A stretch of DNA of 64,000 nucleotides from Spirogloea muscicola (lineage: Eukaryota; Streptophyta; Zygnematophyceae; Spirogloeales; Spirogloeaceae): positions 356,382-420,381 of the forward strand of contig WELB01000074.1 of the NCBI GenBank assembly GCA_009602725.1. Reading direction: 5' to 3'. The position numbers were made by a program, and so were the translations under genes. Shown piece by piece: positions 1 to 12,302 of this stretch (within the stretch, counting starts at the first letter, position 1; each line of letters begins with the position of its first letter). The notes beneath the pieces are model-generated. The model was not told the origin of the DNA, did not search any database, and saw only the letters and a program-made list of their open reading frames with translations.

Positions 1-3000
1 GAAAAAGTGTGCTGACACTACCGCACTACTTTCAGAAATTACAGAAAGGGCATTTGAGGCCATGCTTGAAAAATAGCAACTCTGCCAGAAAACCCACCGA
101 CTGGTGCTGCCTCATCATCTGTACTTCCCCTCACATGTCCTGCCTCTCTCTCCTCGAGCCACTGCAAGAACCTGTCTTGCACAGCTTGCAGGTGCTGAAT
201 GACTATGGGCCAAGCTTTCTCTGTGTGCGACCTGAGTAGACCTGATTGCAGTAAGCCAGTAGCCAGCATGTCAGCCTGGCCATCAGCATCGGATACAAAA
301 GCAGGGAAAGTGTTTACTGTACGATAATAGCACAAGAAGTATAAGTTGACCTTGTGATGAAACAAACACGCTTCCTTCTGATGACAGAGACTAGCATCAT
401 ACCTGAAAGGCAGTCAATGGCTGCCTCCCAGAGAACAGCAAACGGAATGTGGAGGACCCCAATCATAGAAGATGCCAGGATGGCCACATGCTCTGGGCGG
501 GCCGCTGTGTTGCAAGCTTGCTTTTCAAGGTGAGAGATCAGCGTGCAGCTCTGCCTGGCAGAGTCAAGCTGAAGCTGCGCCTCCTCAATAGCAAGGAGTC
601 TCTGTACAATCTGGGGAGGAATAAACGCTGGTCCTCATCAGCTACTGAATGCTGGTGTGCAAACTTGTCCAGCAGATGTGCAAGCTCCTCCAACTACCCA
701 TGCTTGTGTGTGCGGACCTCGTACCAAAAACAATTTTATGCAAGCAAGGTCTCCGTACATTTGGGGCGTTGATCACCCATCAGGGCTCTGCATACGAAAT
801 AAGGACGTTGATGCAGAGAGGGTGTGTGATATAAAGCTGCAACATATGGCTGACATGATTACTATTGACAGAAGGGTCTACAGTCAAGGGCAATAAATCC
901 AGGTCTCAAGTGTTCGCTTGACATACTGTTGGCTCTTCTTGAAGAGTTGGACTTTGCGGACTGTGTGTCGATGCTGCAGACCTTGCACTCTCCTGTAAGC
1001 GCAACACCTTCAAAGAGGCTACTCTCAACTCCCTATCTGGCGAGGCAAGATTCGAGTGCAGGGTTTGCATCACGCCAACATTATCCAGAACCTCCAACAT
1101 ATGCACTTGGCTCTGTGGAGAATTCAATCTCAGCATCCTGCAACTCCAACATATTGACATCAGCTGTCTCTGCACAAGTGCCAACAAGCTATGTGCAATC
1201 TCTGGCTGCAGACTTGCTTACTTCAGAAATGACAGCAACGAAGAAGATCAGTCAATACCATGGAAAGCAAGCAATGTGCAGAGGCTCAACTGTCAAGGAC
1301 AGCCCTTACAACAGCTTGGCTTCCTGACCGATTGCATGCAGAAAAGGCATCTGATTGCCACCTCATGACTGAGAAGGTCAAGTGGTTGCTGACCATGTGC
1401 CGTGGGAGTCAAGAAATGCAGCGACAGCAAGGAGCACCGCGGCAGAGCCTTGATGGCGCTTGGCCAGCTTCAAATACCACGGGAGCAAGGCCTGCAGTTC
1501 CTCCAATGATGCGTAGGTTTGCAACTTGGAGTGCGCGTTGGCAGCCACCCCAAGCAGGCACTGCCACAGCCCCTGGCCACTGCTGCCGGTCTCGCCTGGA
1601 AGACCTTCCCAGGCTCTTAGGTCCGCGTGCTTCTCATCCTCAGCCATCCGCTTCTCCAGCCCAGCAATGAGCTGGGCACACAGCTCTCTGCCCTCTCGCT
1701 CGTCTTGTGTGGCGTATGGCAAGATCTGCAGTGCAGTCCATATTATAGCAGGCTCTTGCGCGAGCCATGGTTGTCCATCTTCTGCCACGTTGTTGGCAAC
1801 CGTGTCTGCACCATTGTCTGTCAATGATGTGGCCGATGCTCTTAGTAGGCCAGTGACAAAGGCTGCCAGCCTCAAGCCCTGGGCTTCTTCATGACGCAAC
1901 AGGAGGGCTGGCTTGGCTGGCAGTGGCTCCAACTTGAGGCACACATCCAATAGGAGTGGCAGCAATTCGGTCGGGTGCGTCAACATGTAGCGATCTAGGT
2001 AACTGCACATGGCCAACATCAAAACATCGGCTTACAAAAAGGCTGCGCACTTGACTACAAGGTAGATCCTTTCAGCTTGCTGATCTTATTTTACCTTGCC
2101 TTAGAGCATGTGATTTGTTTGCGGGCAACATTTGCACAACATGAACAAACTTGCTGCTATATTTAGAGGGAAAGCTAATGCAGCCCGCAAGTTTACCTAA
2201 GTAAGGGTGAAGAGAATAGTTGCACAATAGTAGCATCTGCTTGAAGGAAACTCCCTAGAAATGGTATCATTCTGCAGAAGTAGATATTGGAGTGAATGAG
2301 CACACACATGGCAGAGAAAATCAGAAGCAAAACAATTACTACCCTGGCAAGATGCAGATCGGAAGACAGCTTTCCATAGAGCAAAAGAGCAGAGGAGCAA
2401 ATACAAATCATCATTGTATAAGACTGTGGCTTACATGGAGCAATCAGGAATAGTGAAGGCCATGGACCAGCTCGGAGCAGCTTTGACTATAGCCGCAGGT
2501 CCAATGCTGGCGCCAGCCACTTGAGTGTGGTTGTTAATCAAGGCTAATAGCAGCCTCAATGACTGCATGGAAAAGTGAGAGGCAAATTCTCTTGGCTTCC
2601 TAAGTGGCGCCAGTGGGCCTGCGTTGATCGAAACATCAGCTTGTAGAGTGTCTTTGGAAAGAGAGAGGATCAGAGGCCGCATGAGGGTCTCTGCCAACTG
2701 GAACAGTGGGCCGTAATCTGCAACAATAGAATAATAATTATATCTTAGCAACAAAGTCAAAGGCAAGGTCTCGCAGCTTGCAAGCCAGCGGGTTTTTGTT
2801 TCACACACGAACGACTGCCGGAAAGTCATCACAAGTATGCTGAGGACAGCCTGATCGAGGGGAGGTGCACAAGTTTCTGCCACTTTCATAAAGACAAAAC
2901 TGTCAATGACATACACCATAATCTTTCCTTCTTGACTTACGTCAGTAGAAGCTCAGGTGGACTTTTACCATCAACACGGCTTCCTCTGTGGTGCTCCAAC

Positions 3001-6000
3001 GCCCGGTTCAGCACAAAGAGCACCCTTGCGGCATGCTTTGACCAGCTGGTCGTCTCTGCGGCTTGCTCAGGTGCCCCACTCCCAGCACGATCGCCACTTC
3101 CGACAATGGGCTCGTGCTCTGCACTGGACGGCAGGGACCCGCGGAGCTCATCCAGCAAGGCCTGCCAGATGGGTGGTGACATCTTGCGGTGCACATGCTG
3201 GCAGAGGAGGTCCAAGGTCTCAGCGACCACAAGAGCTGCAACATCTGCCCCGGATTTAAAGAAGCGGCATCAAAAGGAGCATTTGCTGGCTTGGTCATAG
3301 ACAAACTTGAATTTGCTGAATGAGGATCTCAAGCACTAGCATTAATAGTACCACAGCTAAAAGACAATCTGGTCAAGTTCCAAAATGACATCGGAGCTAC
3401 TGTCATAAATCTCCCAGCTATTAGCTGACCTTTGACTGAGGTCCTTAAGATATATGGAAAGTTGTCCTCTGTAATGGCTGCTTTTTTTTACCTTGGCTCT
3501 TGCTGCCTTCCCTCGACAGCGTGGACTTGTCTAAGAGCAGGTGCAGGAGAGGGCCGGATCTGGAATGCAGGCCGTGGGATGGCCCTTGCAGGGTGTGCGC
3601 GAGAATGGCAGCGCATCCTGAGATCTTGTGCTGGGACGAACTGACTTCTGCTTCACGCAGCAGCCTTCGAACACCTTGCGCCACCAATTTGTCTTGTGAG
3701 GCGTTTAGAGACTTCAGTGCACCTCCACAAGTGTCCTCCACAAAGGTGAAGGGTGCACAGTTACAGTCAAGGATGCAGCAAGAGGTCCTAATTCAGATGC
3801 TCCTACGAGCACAATCTGAATGCCTGATAGAGCACAGCAAGGTTTTCACTAGCAACAGCGAGCTGACACTTGGAGAAATAGGAGGCCAACCTCGTATGAG
3901 TTGTTTCAAGGGCGCTTGCCGCAAGAGATAGGCAATTGCCTCAGCTACAAAAAGTCTGATGTGCTTCTCCTTGTGGAATCTTAGCCGATTTGTGCACCTG
4001 GAAGCACTCAAATCTGATGCTCAGAAAGATGATGAAAGTTGAAAATTGAGCTCATTAATTTGTTCCGTCTTGCAAGGTGGTACAAGCATGATACTGCAAT
4101 AGGGAAGCTTGTAGGATGAGAAGCTGACCTCAGAACCAGCACAAGGTCCTGGGCGAGGAAGCTGACAAGGTACTTGAAAGTGTACGAGACGCACGTGAAG
4201 ACCTGCACAACAAGGAGAGGGCAACCTGAGGTCAAAAGAGGATCGTATTGCAAAGTCGAAAAAGACATGCGAGAGATTCTGCACATGCAGCACAACAAAC
4301 ATCCAACTTGGCACATTGAGTTATGTTTCGAAGAGGAGTCACCAGACCTGCTCGAGCAGGTCAGGGTCATGGTCTGCTCCAGAAAGGAGAAGGGCAGTGA
4401 GTGCCCCAAGAACACTAGGCAGGAACCTGCAGTTGCTTGCAAGAAAGACTCAGGCCTTTTTGCAGTCTGCACAGTTCACAGACTTGCAGATTATATGGGA
4501 CACACTATCTTTTTGCCTGATGCAAGTGTAATTGCCGGGCAAATCTTATCTAATGCCACTACTCAAGACTGCTGGCTTAGTATATGCTTGCTTTGCATAT
4601 ATCTGACAACCTTGAACCGTGCCAGGGAAAGCTTACTTACGGGAGGAAGTCCTCTCGCAAGTCCCTAGCCAGTATTGCTGTTAGGCTGGACACAGTGAAG
4701 AGAAGGTCTGTCAGGCTCTCGCCTTGAACAGGACAAGTGCATGAATCCTCATCTTGTGGCCTCCAAAGTTTGACACATTCTACTAATTGCACATTTAGCA
4801 CTCTGGAGAGCTTAGCCTGACATGCAGTCAGCTTCTATTGGGCGCGAACACAGACGATTATGCATAAGGGCCAGTCTGCTGTGCATTCATAGGAAGGAAG
4901 GCTGAGAAGGGCTCCAGGCAAGCTTCTGAGAGCTCAGGGTAGCTTGGAAGACATTGGAGGCCGCAAACATTGGTGATAATGAAGGGCATCGACAACGTGG
5001 CATGCATCCTGCCTGTGAGGAGGATCAACATCTGACCTCAATATCGGGTCGAGGGAGAGGGCAGCATCCAGGCGCATGCGTGAGAGGAGGGCCGACACGA
5101 TGGCATCTCGGTGATGCAGGAGCTGCGGCATCGTTTGCACAAGCGGCAGCAGCTCCTGGTAGAGAGTGTTGAAGTCGGCGGCGCTGTTGAGCTCCTAAAG
5201 CACCACACCACAGCAACAGTCAGCAGACATACTTGGTCATACATGACAGACTGCTGATGGACCCTGCTCATTGGGCAGGCAGCTGCGATGCTAGCCTTCG
5301 TCAGCAGCAGTGGAATGCCGACAGCTGGCTGAGCTAGGGCCAGCTTGCACAGAGAGACCACGTCATGGCAGTAAAGTGGTGCCAGCTTGTCCTCCTTGCT
5401 TGCCCTTGCATGGCAGCGCGGATGAAGCTGCAGGAACCTGCTGCCAGTTAAACCCTCCCTGTCACCATCTTGTGCTAGCCAACTAACTCATTTGCAATCT
5501 CTTCCACCACTTGATTGAATAAGCTTGAGAACAGTAAGCTCCAAGATCTGATACCATATCAACTTCATTTGTGGATCAGCTGCAAGAAGCATCTGTTGGT
5601 AATGGTAAACAGGCTGAATCCAAGCATAGCGCTGTAACCTCGTCCTATTGCTATTCCAACACAAGTTCGCTGCCAAATTAACAGCATACGCTCTTGTATA
5701 TAGAACGAACACATAGCGCCTGTCTATTGAAGCCCAGCAGCTTTTGGAAGGATATCGACAGTCGCCGACCCGCGCAGGACTTTGGACGAGAAACCCCTTT
5801 CAGCTTTGCAGTGCCAGCCGACCAGCATGCTAGCAGAAGCTCAAGGGTTTACGATTTGGGGTTCACGGTTCGAATTAGGCTTTAGAGAGTCCATTTGACG
5901 GGTTGCCACTCGGCCTTCTGCCTACTGCTAGCACGCCTGAGTAACGGCCCCATCTTGGTGCTGGGCGGGAAGCGGATGGTCTGCGCACCCGCCATCGCAG

Positions 6001-6393
6001 AAGCGACTCGTGGAAGAAGGAGGTGCTGGTGCCGGCAGGCGCGGCCGGCGTCGGCGCGAGGCTGCGAAAGACCTCGATGTCCACCGCCTCGAGGCGGCGC
6101 GCGAAGCTCCGGAACTGCGCCGTGGCGCCCGATTTGGCGGGCCGGTGGCGGCGGCGACATCAGAAGCAGGCTTCGTAGAGCTAAGCGGCTATACTCCACT
6201 AAGTAGTGGCAGGCTGTGAAGCTAGCCGCGTCATACAAAGGGAAATTCGAGTGCAACAAGGGGGTGTGCAGGCGATGGTGCCAGCAATGGTGCAGCCGGC
6301 AGTGCGGCGAGGGAGCGCTCCACGCACCACAAAGCGCTTGCGGCCGGAGCCCGGGTTGAGGCTACGCGTGTAGCGCGGCGCTTGGCGCGCCAT
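1..6393 (-). CDS. UTP20: UTP20/DRIM-like small-subunit processome protein, N-terminal part (gene continues off left edge)
   Basis: UTP20 is a very large nucleolar HEAT-repeat scaffold of the U3 snoRNP/90S pre-ribosome, needed for 18S rRNA processing. Exons read on the minus strand: 6393-6328, 6114-5989, 5194-5037, 4715-4641, 4426-4348, 4202-4129, 3997-3891, 3674-3492, 3244-2941, from 2899 (3' end unresolved), 2717-2435, 2002-1394, about 1100-926, 610-403, and from 316 leftward. Phases agree across nearly all joins. The start MARQAPRYTRSL..GRKRFV joins FRSFARRLEAVDIEVFRSL, matching plant UTP20 (SGRRRFVFKTF..IDVFRSLDP). Later hallmarks are LVQTMPQLLHHRD, ILARDLREDFLPFLPSVLG, DPDLLEQVFTCVSYTFKYL, HIRLFVAEAIAYLLR and GPSHGLHSRSGPLLHLLLD. 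The full protein is usually about 2,500-2,800 residues, so well under half is here. An in-frame ATG at 6471 would add a Pro/Arg-rich stretch; I prefer 6393 by similarity. Single-copy housekeeping gene, unrelated to the neprosin cluster. The family assignment is secure; exons 10, 13 and 15 have uncertain ends. Confidence 0.9.
5195..5988 (-). other. UTP20 intron 2 (794 bp)
   Basis: This is the longest intron of the gene here. The donor is GTGCGC after codon RWR, and the acceptor is CTTTAG before ELNSAADF. I see no RNA gene, repeat or open coding segment in it. Intron 1 (6327-6115) also uses a GTGCG donor. Confidence 0.75.
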
Positions 6394-6560
6394 CGGCGGC
6401 GGCAGCGGCGGCGGCGGCGATGGCGGCGCCGGCTCGCGGCTTTGACGGCGGCGGCGCTGGCGGGAGGGCACCGGAGTACTGTCCTACTCTGGCGGGGTTT
6501 TAGTAATGTCACTCAAGATTTAGTAACGGTACTCAACTGTATAGCCCTCCTTTCAGCAGC
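6394..6560. promoter_or_regulatory. Short interval between UTP20 start and retrotransposon, presumed UTP20 5' region
   Basis: GC-rich, with CGG/GGC triplet runs around 6405-6440. Only about 170 bp separate the UTP20 start codon from the truncated 5' end of the divergently oriented LINE. The native promoter is therefore either very short or has been interrupted or replaced by the insertion. I see no clear TATA element. The assignment rests on position only. Confidence 0.4.
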
Positions 6561-8600
6561 CGCAATGCCTTTAACAGTGTTGACAGAGGTGTCATCGCCG
6601 AGGAGCTGCGCACGCATTTTCCCTCCCTCATCCCTTCCTTCCGGTGTTCCTACGGAGCACCCTCCCGACTGCTCTGGGGAGCGGGCACGTCACAGGTGGT
6701 CTTGCAATTACAGCACAGGCACCCAAAGAGCAACCCGGCTTTGGGCGGGTTCCTCTTTGCACTGGCACACCTACATGCGCTGCGTAGTACGGCGAAGGCC
6801 CACCCTGCCGTGCGAATCCCAAGCTACGCCGACGACACCACCCTGGTGGGACCCCCAACTGAAGTCACCAGCGCTTACAGCACGTTGGAGCGCGAGCTTC
6901 ACAGCCTCGGCCTCAGCTTTCGGCCCCAGAAGTGTTCAGCCTGGTCTCCAGCCAGTGTTCTTCGTACTTCCCCTGGCCCCTTCTCGTCCTTTGTACATTC
7001 TTTTCTGGGCTGGCTTTTGCCAGCCCCTATCCTCGATGGGCGAGCCCTTCTCTTCTCTTCTCCAGCCGGCATCCCTCCCTCCAGCAAGCTGCCGGCCGGG
7101 TGCCAGACCCCACCACTCGGCATGGTGGTGCTTGGAGCCCCGTTGGGGGCTGCTGCGCATGTGGAGCAAGTTGTGGAGTCCACCCTTGAGAACCATCTCC
7201 GGACCCTCCCGGCCCTCCCCTCCCTACAGGACGCTCAGCTTGCGGTGGCCATCCTCACCCGGTGTGTGGCCCAGCGTCCCACTTACCTGTTGCGGCCCGT
7301 GCCCCCCACCACTGCACTAAATGCCATCTACTCTATCGTGGACTCCAGACTCCAACAGGCTCTTCATGGCCTGGTGGACCATCCCGACCTATCCGCCACG
7401 CCGGCGGCCATCCTACAGTGTACCCTACCCACCAGTAAAGGCGGCCTTGGGTGCCGTCCATTGGCTCGCCTGTCCCAAGCAGCTCACCTGGGTTGCTGGG
7501 CCCAAGTGGCCTCCACCATCTCCAGTCGCTTCATCCTGAGGGGCCAGGCTGTTTTAGCACCCGCCATAGCGGGTGTTGCAGCAGGGAACCTGCCCTTCCA
7601 GCTTTCTTTAACCGCAGCACTATGTGACCTCTTGCGCTGCTTACCAACGCTTGCAGAGGGTCATGCAGATTTTGCGGCATGGGCACGCTGTTCTGACAGG
7701 AAAGCGCAGGGCCTTTACTCTCACGCCGCGGACGTGCAGGCCGCCTCTGAATTGCAGGGACTGCTCAAGGACGATGGACGTGGCCTCACCCGGCTCCTCT
7801 CCATCAGCTCCCCAGGCGCGTCGGAGTTGTTAAATGCTCTGCCGATATACGAGTCCCTTTGGCTCTCAGACAACCTGTTTCGTACCGCGCTCCATCACCA
7901 CCTCGGCCTCCCCCCCCCTTGCTTGGCTGGCATCCGCCAGTGCGAGTGTGGCCACATTGCCGATGACAAGCTCGCCCTAGCTGCGCACATGCTGAGGTGT
8001 GCTGAGGGGGGTGAGCGCATTGCCTCCCACGACATACTCAGGGATACAATGTTTGGAATCTTGCGAGAGGCGGGGTATCATCCAGCGATGGAGGTGTCCG
8101 GCATCATGCCAATCTCCTTCAGGCGCGGCAAGCCATACGTGCGGCGTCTGGACGTGGTCGCCACCCCCTGGGGCGGTGGGCCTCATCTGCTCCTGGACAT
8201 GGTACTGATCGACGCATACAAGGCTGGCGCACCCACGTCAACCGTGCCTGGCTGGGCCACGTCCAGCGCGGAGCGCAAGAAGGAGCGGCACTACCAGGAC
8301 CATCCCCGAGGGGACCATCTTTGCCCGTGTGCCATGGATATCTACGGCGGCTACGGCGTGAAATGGTCCTCCCTGATCCAGCATCTGGCCCGGCTGGTTG
8401 ATGCGCGTCGTAAAAGCGCGTCGTGGGGGCAGCTTGGGCCACTCCAGCATTCCACAGGCCTTAATTGCATATTATAGAATGCGGCTCTCGCTTTGTTTGC
8501 TGCACTCACAAGCTTTGGCTCTTCATCAACGTGCAGGGCGCGCTCTAAGTCAGGCCTCCGGCTTTCGTGTCCGATTTGTTTGTGCTCTCCCGTGGGTACT
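6561..8600 (+). mobile_element. 5'-truncated non-LTR retrotransposon (LINE) with reverse-transcriptase ORF
   Basis: Homology starts abruptly inside RT motif A (RNAFNSVDRG at 6561) and runs through HFPSLIPSFRCSYGAPSRLLW to motif C, YADDTTL (about 6823-6843). A thumb/connection region follows, then a zinc-knuckle-like CECGHIADDKLALAAHMLRC (about 7945-8005), and a C-terminal block VRRLDVVATPWGGGPHLLLD that resembles the R-x-D...D pattern of PD-(D/E)XK-type nuclease tails (inference). The frame is open to a stop at 8475-8477. The expected GTQ-GDPLG motif B is scrambled near 6705-6735 (GTQ lies in another frame), which suggests two compensating indels. A short hairpin repeat (6957-7060) is inserted in frame within the ORF. 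The 3' tail to about 8600 still encodes RAGRALSQASGF in another frame. With no 5' end and no first half of the RT, this is a dead copy. Confidence 0.8.
6957..7060 (+). repeat. Hairpin repeat inserted inside the LINE ORF
   Basis: This segment starts CGTACTTCCCCTGGCCCC and contains the stem GGGCTGGC..GCCAGCCCC and then GGGCGAGCCC. It is nearly identical to 15207-15297 and to many dispersed copies. It splits the RT-connection sequence between WSPASVL and GIPPSSKLPAG. The resulting residues (SPGPFSSFVHSFLGWLLPAP) have no counterpart in an RT, which supports insertion. The reading frame stays open across it. Confidence 0.8.
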
Positions 8601-8857
8601 AATGTCACCTTAGGAACCTTAGTTTAGGTCTCTGTATTATGTAGCCTTGTTTAGTAGTAGCCTTGCACTCGCCTCTGCTTGCACTGTGTATTGGCTTGAA
8701 TTGGCCTCCCTTTTCATTTCATGCGCCCCGCGCGCCTTTCCCTTTCAGCTTAGCAGCAGGTGATGTACATTAGTCACTGTGCTTGCATTTTTACTTGGCC
8801 GCACAGGCCCTCCAACACTTAAACACACTCAGTTCCTATCGAGAAAAAAATTGGCTC

Positions 8858-8930
8858 TTCCCCTGGCCCCCTTCTCCTACTTTGATCCTACTTTTTTGGG
8901 CTGGCTTTTCCAGCCCCTATCCTCAACTAC
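8858..8930 (+). repeat. Copy of the GGGCTGGC hairpin repeat
   Basis: It has CTTCCCCTGGCCCC, then TTGGGCTGGC and the complementary CCAGCCCCTATCCTCAA. It lies downstream of the LINE 3' end and is cut before the GGGCGAGCCC block. Confidence 0.7.
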
Positions 8931-9004
8931 TGAGTGGTCCATCCTCTCCCGTTCTGCCATAGCCTCTTCAGGCCCCGCAGTCGCTGCTTAGCTCGTAGTT
9001 TGGC

Positions 9005-9535
9005 CCCTTCGAACCTTGTCAATTCTTTTCGGGCTGGCTTCTCACAGCCCTTGCCCCCATTGGGAGAGCCACTTCTTCTTCAATGGGCGAGCCCTTTCTT
9101 CAACGGACTCCTTGGATTCCAAGAGCGCTACACGCTCGGCGGAGGATGCGGGCTACGCCGTCCGCCAAGCGGCCGACGCAAAGGATCGCAAGTACTCGGA
9201 TCACCCGGTAGGCGACGAGTTTGTCCCACTCGCCGTCGACGTATACGGCGCCTTTGGCGCCAAATGGCTTGACCTACTTCATTGCCTTGCGCGGCGGGCA
9301 GCGGCCCGCCGCCACGGGCAGCAGGGCGAGCAGCCTGGCTTCCATGTCGCCGGGTCCCTCGCCCAAGTTTTCCGGATGCGCCTGGCCGTCTCTTTGCAGC
9401 GGTCCCTTGCTTTTGCGGTCGACTTCCGCGCAGGCCGCGCTCTGGCGGCGGCCTCCGGCTTCCGTCAGGGCGACGTCTTTCCGCCTGCTAGCTATTCAGA
9501 TTTGCATCTACTGACGAGAAGTTACTGAGAGTTGG
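9005..9535 (+). mobile_element. LINE 3'-end fragment fused to a hairpin repeat
   Basis: A CTTCGAACC-type hairpin repeat (GGGCTGGCTTCTCACAGCCC, about 9001-9090) is followed by a second copy of the LINE C-terminus: KYSDHPVGDEFVPLAVDVYG, then AKWLDLLHCLARRAAARR, then RAGRALAAASGFRQGD, ending PASYSDLHLLTRSY and a stop at 9526-9528. It aligns with the 3' end of the element at 6561-8600 (HYQDHPRGDHLCPCAMDIYG.., RAGRALSQASGF). It has no RT domain, so it is a 3' remnant, and it comes from a distinct, divergent copy. Confidence 0.75.
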
Positions 9536-9639
9536 CTTACTGCTGTCTCAGTCCTTAGCACTCCGACTCCTTCAGACCTTGTCCATTCTTTTGGGCTGGC
9601 CTCTCCCAGCCACCAGTTAATCTGGCCGCGCTTGCTTCT

Positions 9640-12060
9640 TTCTTCAAAAAGAGGTTAAGAAGGGGGCAAGAGCAAGCGCGGCCAGAGCTGTGAACAGCCA
9701 GCCCGAATAGAAGTGACAAGATCCGAAGGGGCTAAAAAGACAAAGCCAGCCCTAAAAGAGAACGAAGAAGTGCGCGCCCATGGAGAAGAGGGGCTGGCAA
9801 AGCCAGCCCAAAAAAGAATGGACAATGTCCAAAGTCAAAGAAAGCAGAGCCGGAAAAGGACTACACTATTAAACACTGCAGAACACAGAGACGATGCAGA
9901 GGGAAGCTCAGTACCCACGAGTGAGCAACATCAGGTCTGAGTAGAAGAAGAAGTGGCTCTCCCAATGGGGGCAAGAAGCAAGCGCGGCCAGAATAACTGG
10001 TGGCAAGGGCTGTGAGAAAGAAGAAGGCGCGCGGGGCGCATGAAATGAAAAGGGAGGCCAATTCAAGCCAATACACAGTTCAAGCAGAGGCGAGTGCAAA
10101 CTAAACAAGGCTACATAATATAGAGACCTAAACTAAGGTGCCTAAGGTGACATTAGTACCCACGAGAAAGAGAGAAGGGCTCGCCCATTGAGCATAGGGG
10201 CTGGAAAAAGCCAGCCCAGAAAAGAATCAACAAAGGACGAGAAGCCAGCCCGAAAAGAATTGACAAGGTTACTGAGTAGCTCGCTGCAGGGAAAGAGGCA
10301 CTCCGCCGAGACCCAGAGGCGGCGGCCATAGCACGGCCTGCTCGCGTGTCGACTGCGCGCCTATAGAAAAGAGGGGCTGGCAAAGCCAGCCCAAGAAAGA
10401 ATGGACAACGTCCAAAGCCAAAGAAAGAGGAGCCGGAAAAAGAGAGAAGGACTCGCCCATTGAGGATAGGGGCTGGAAAAAGCCAGCCCAAAAACGAATG
10501 AACTAAGGACGAGAAGGGGCCAGGGGAAGCCGGAAAAAGGACTACACCACAAAACATTAACGCTAAAAAGCGCTTTCCACAAACTTTCCCGGTAGGATAA
10601 TCACTTAGTAACCTCTAGTGAGGAGCCGCAAATCAGAAAGACAAGCAGGCGGACAGCAATCAAAAAATGGCGCGCCCTTAGAGAAGAGAGAGAGAGAGAG
10701 AGAGAAGTGCGCGCCCATAGAGAAGAGGGGCTGGCAAAGCCAGCCTAAAATGAATGGACAACATCCAAAAGCCAAGAAAGGTGCCAAAAAGAAAAACTAT
10801 ACAAGTAGATACGAGACGATGCAGATGGAAGCTCAGTACCCGCGAGTGAGCAACATCAAGTCTGAGTACGTCGCTGCAGGGAAAGGAGCACTCCGACCAG
10901 ACCCGGCAAGCAATCCCCCTGAGAAAAGCCAGAGGCTGCAGCTAGAGCACGGCCAGCACTCAAATGCAAACCGTGGGCCATGAACCGCTGGAGTCATATA
11001 AACGTACGTATGCGGTACGCCTTTCAGGCAGACATGGGAACTTTGTTGACAAGGACCTCCTCCGTCGTCCACTTTTTTAAGCCTCTTCTCTTTTCTGGGA
11101 GCTGGCCTGAGAGCTCTCACAGCTCCTCTCCAGGGGTTACTAAGTGACCATCCTTTGTGGTGCTTACTAGAAAGAAGAACTTGCTCTTCCAAATCTTCAC
11201 CCTTCCGATGAAATGCAATGGCTGTGAGAGGCCAGCCCAGAAGAAGCCCAAAGGAATAAGCGAAAAGCGCTAAAGCACCCAGCAACTTAAGTGGCCACTA
11301 GGTGCTCAATAAGCCCTGTTGAGAGAAGTGGCTCTCCGGGGTTACTAAGCTCCCATCCGCTGTAGTCTTGTGCATAGCTGTGTGCCTTAGCGCGTTTCGG
11401 CTCTTTGAACCTTGTCCATTCTTTCTGGGCTGGCGTTCACAGCCACTGCCTTAAATTGGCAGAGTTGTTGCTCTCCCAAAGGGAGCGAGAACAAGGTCTG
11501 AAAAGAGAAGTGAGCTCTTCCAAAGGGGGCGGGTCTGAAAGAGCTGGAAGGCAAGTTGCTTACTTGTGTGTTCTAGCACTCTCCTTTGGCCATCGCCCAG
11601 CTATCGCCATCTACTGGAAGAGTCTGTCTTCTTTTCTTAATACGAGCTACTTTCCGGCTCGTTTGGATCTTATCCTTTCTTTCCTTGGCCCACGCCTTGC
11701 ATGTGCGTGCTGGCCATGCTCTAGCTGCAGCCTTTGCACGAATACGCAATATTTCTTTGGGTTTTGGGTCAAGGGGATTGTTTTCCAGCGGCTAGTCTTT
11801 CTGACTTACGGCTCCTCGCCCCATTCAGCAAACGTGCTTCTTCTCTATCAGCCTACAACGTCTTGAAGAGCTGGTTCCCCATCTTGGCCTACACCTCAGC
11901 ATCTTGCGGCTGTTGACAAGGGGTTATATGTAGTAGTTGGGCCCTTCTTGCTTTCCCTCCTCTTCCTTTCTTTCCAACCACTTTAAACTTCTTTTCCACT
12001 TTCCCTTCGCTAGTTTTCGGGCTGGTCTCTTTAACACATAGACTCCCCAACTAACTAATA
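9640..12060. repeat. Nested repeat zone: inverted hairpin-repeat copies and LINE 3' tails
   Basis: No gene is visible here. Hairpin repeats in minus orientation lie at about 9775-9835, 9945-10020, 10180-10260, 10365-10430, 10440-10530 and 10700-10760. LINE 3'-tail scraps are readable on the minus strand at about 10250-10340 (RAGRAMAAASGSRR, then PAASYSV) and 10830-10985 (PFPAATYSDLMLLTRGY), and on the plus strand at about 11690-11830 (HVRAGHALAAAF). A short GA run is at 10687-10706. The pattern is repeated insertion of short elements into older ones. Confidence 0.65.
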
Positions 12061-12302
12061 GTCATGACGCGAGTGATCCGTCATTCTCATGCTCAGTCCT
12101 ATCAATGACCATCACCTCCATGTCAAGGTGTCACTAATCAAGTAATGGGGGCCCTCACAAGGAGGGGCAAAGAATACAAAATTGAGAAGTCGGCTCGTTT
12201 GATTCTGAATGTGCTTATCTATGTCCTGGTGGTTATGTGTGCCAGACCAGGAACAACTTTGATGCAACAGTTTCGCTCCCTACAAGCAGCAGTCTGTGTT
12301 GC

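Noticed and set aside
6382-7320. 312-codon plus-strand frame overlapping the LINE
   Set aside because: It is a different frame from the one with RT motifs A and C. It carries only a short GTQ stretch, probably from local frameshifts, and is otherwise low-complexity Arg/Pro/Ser.
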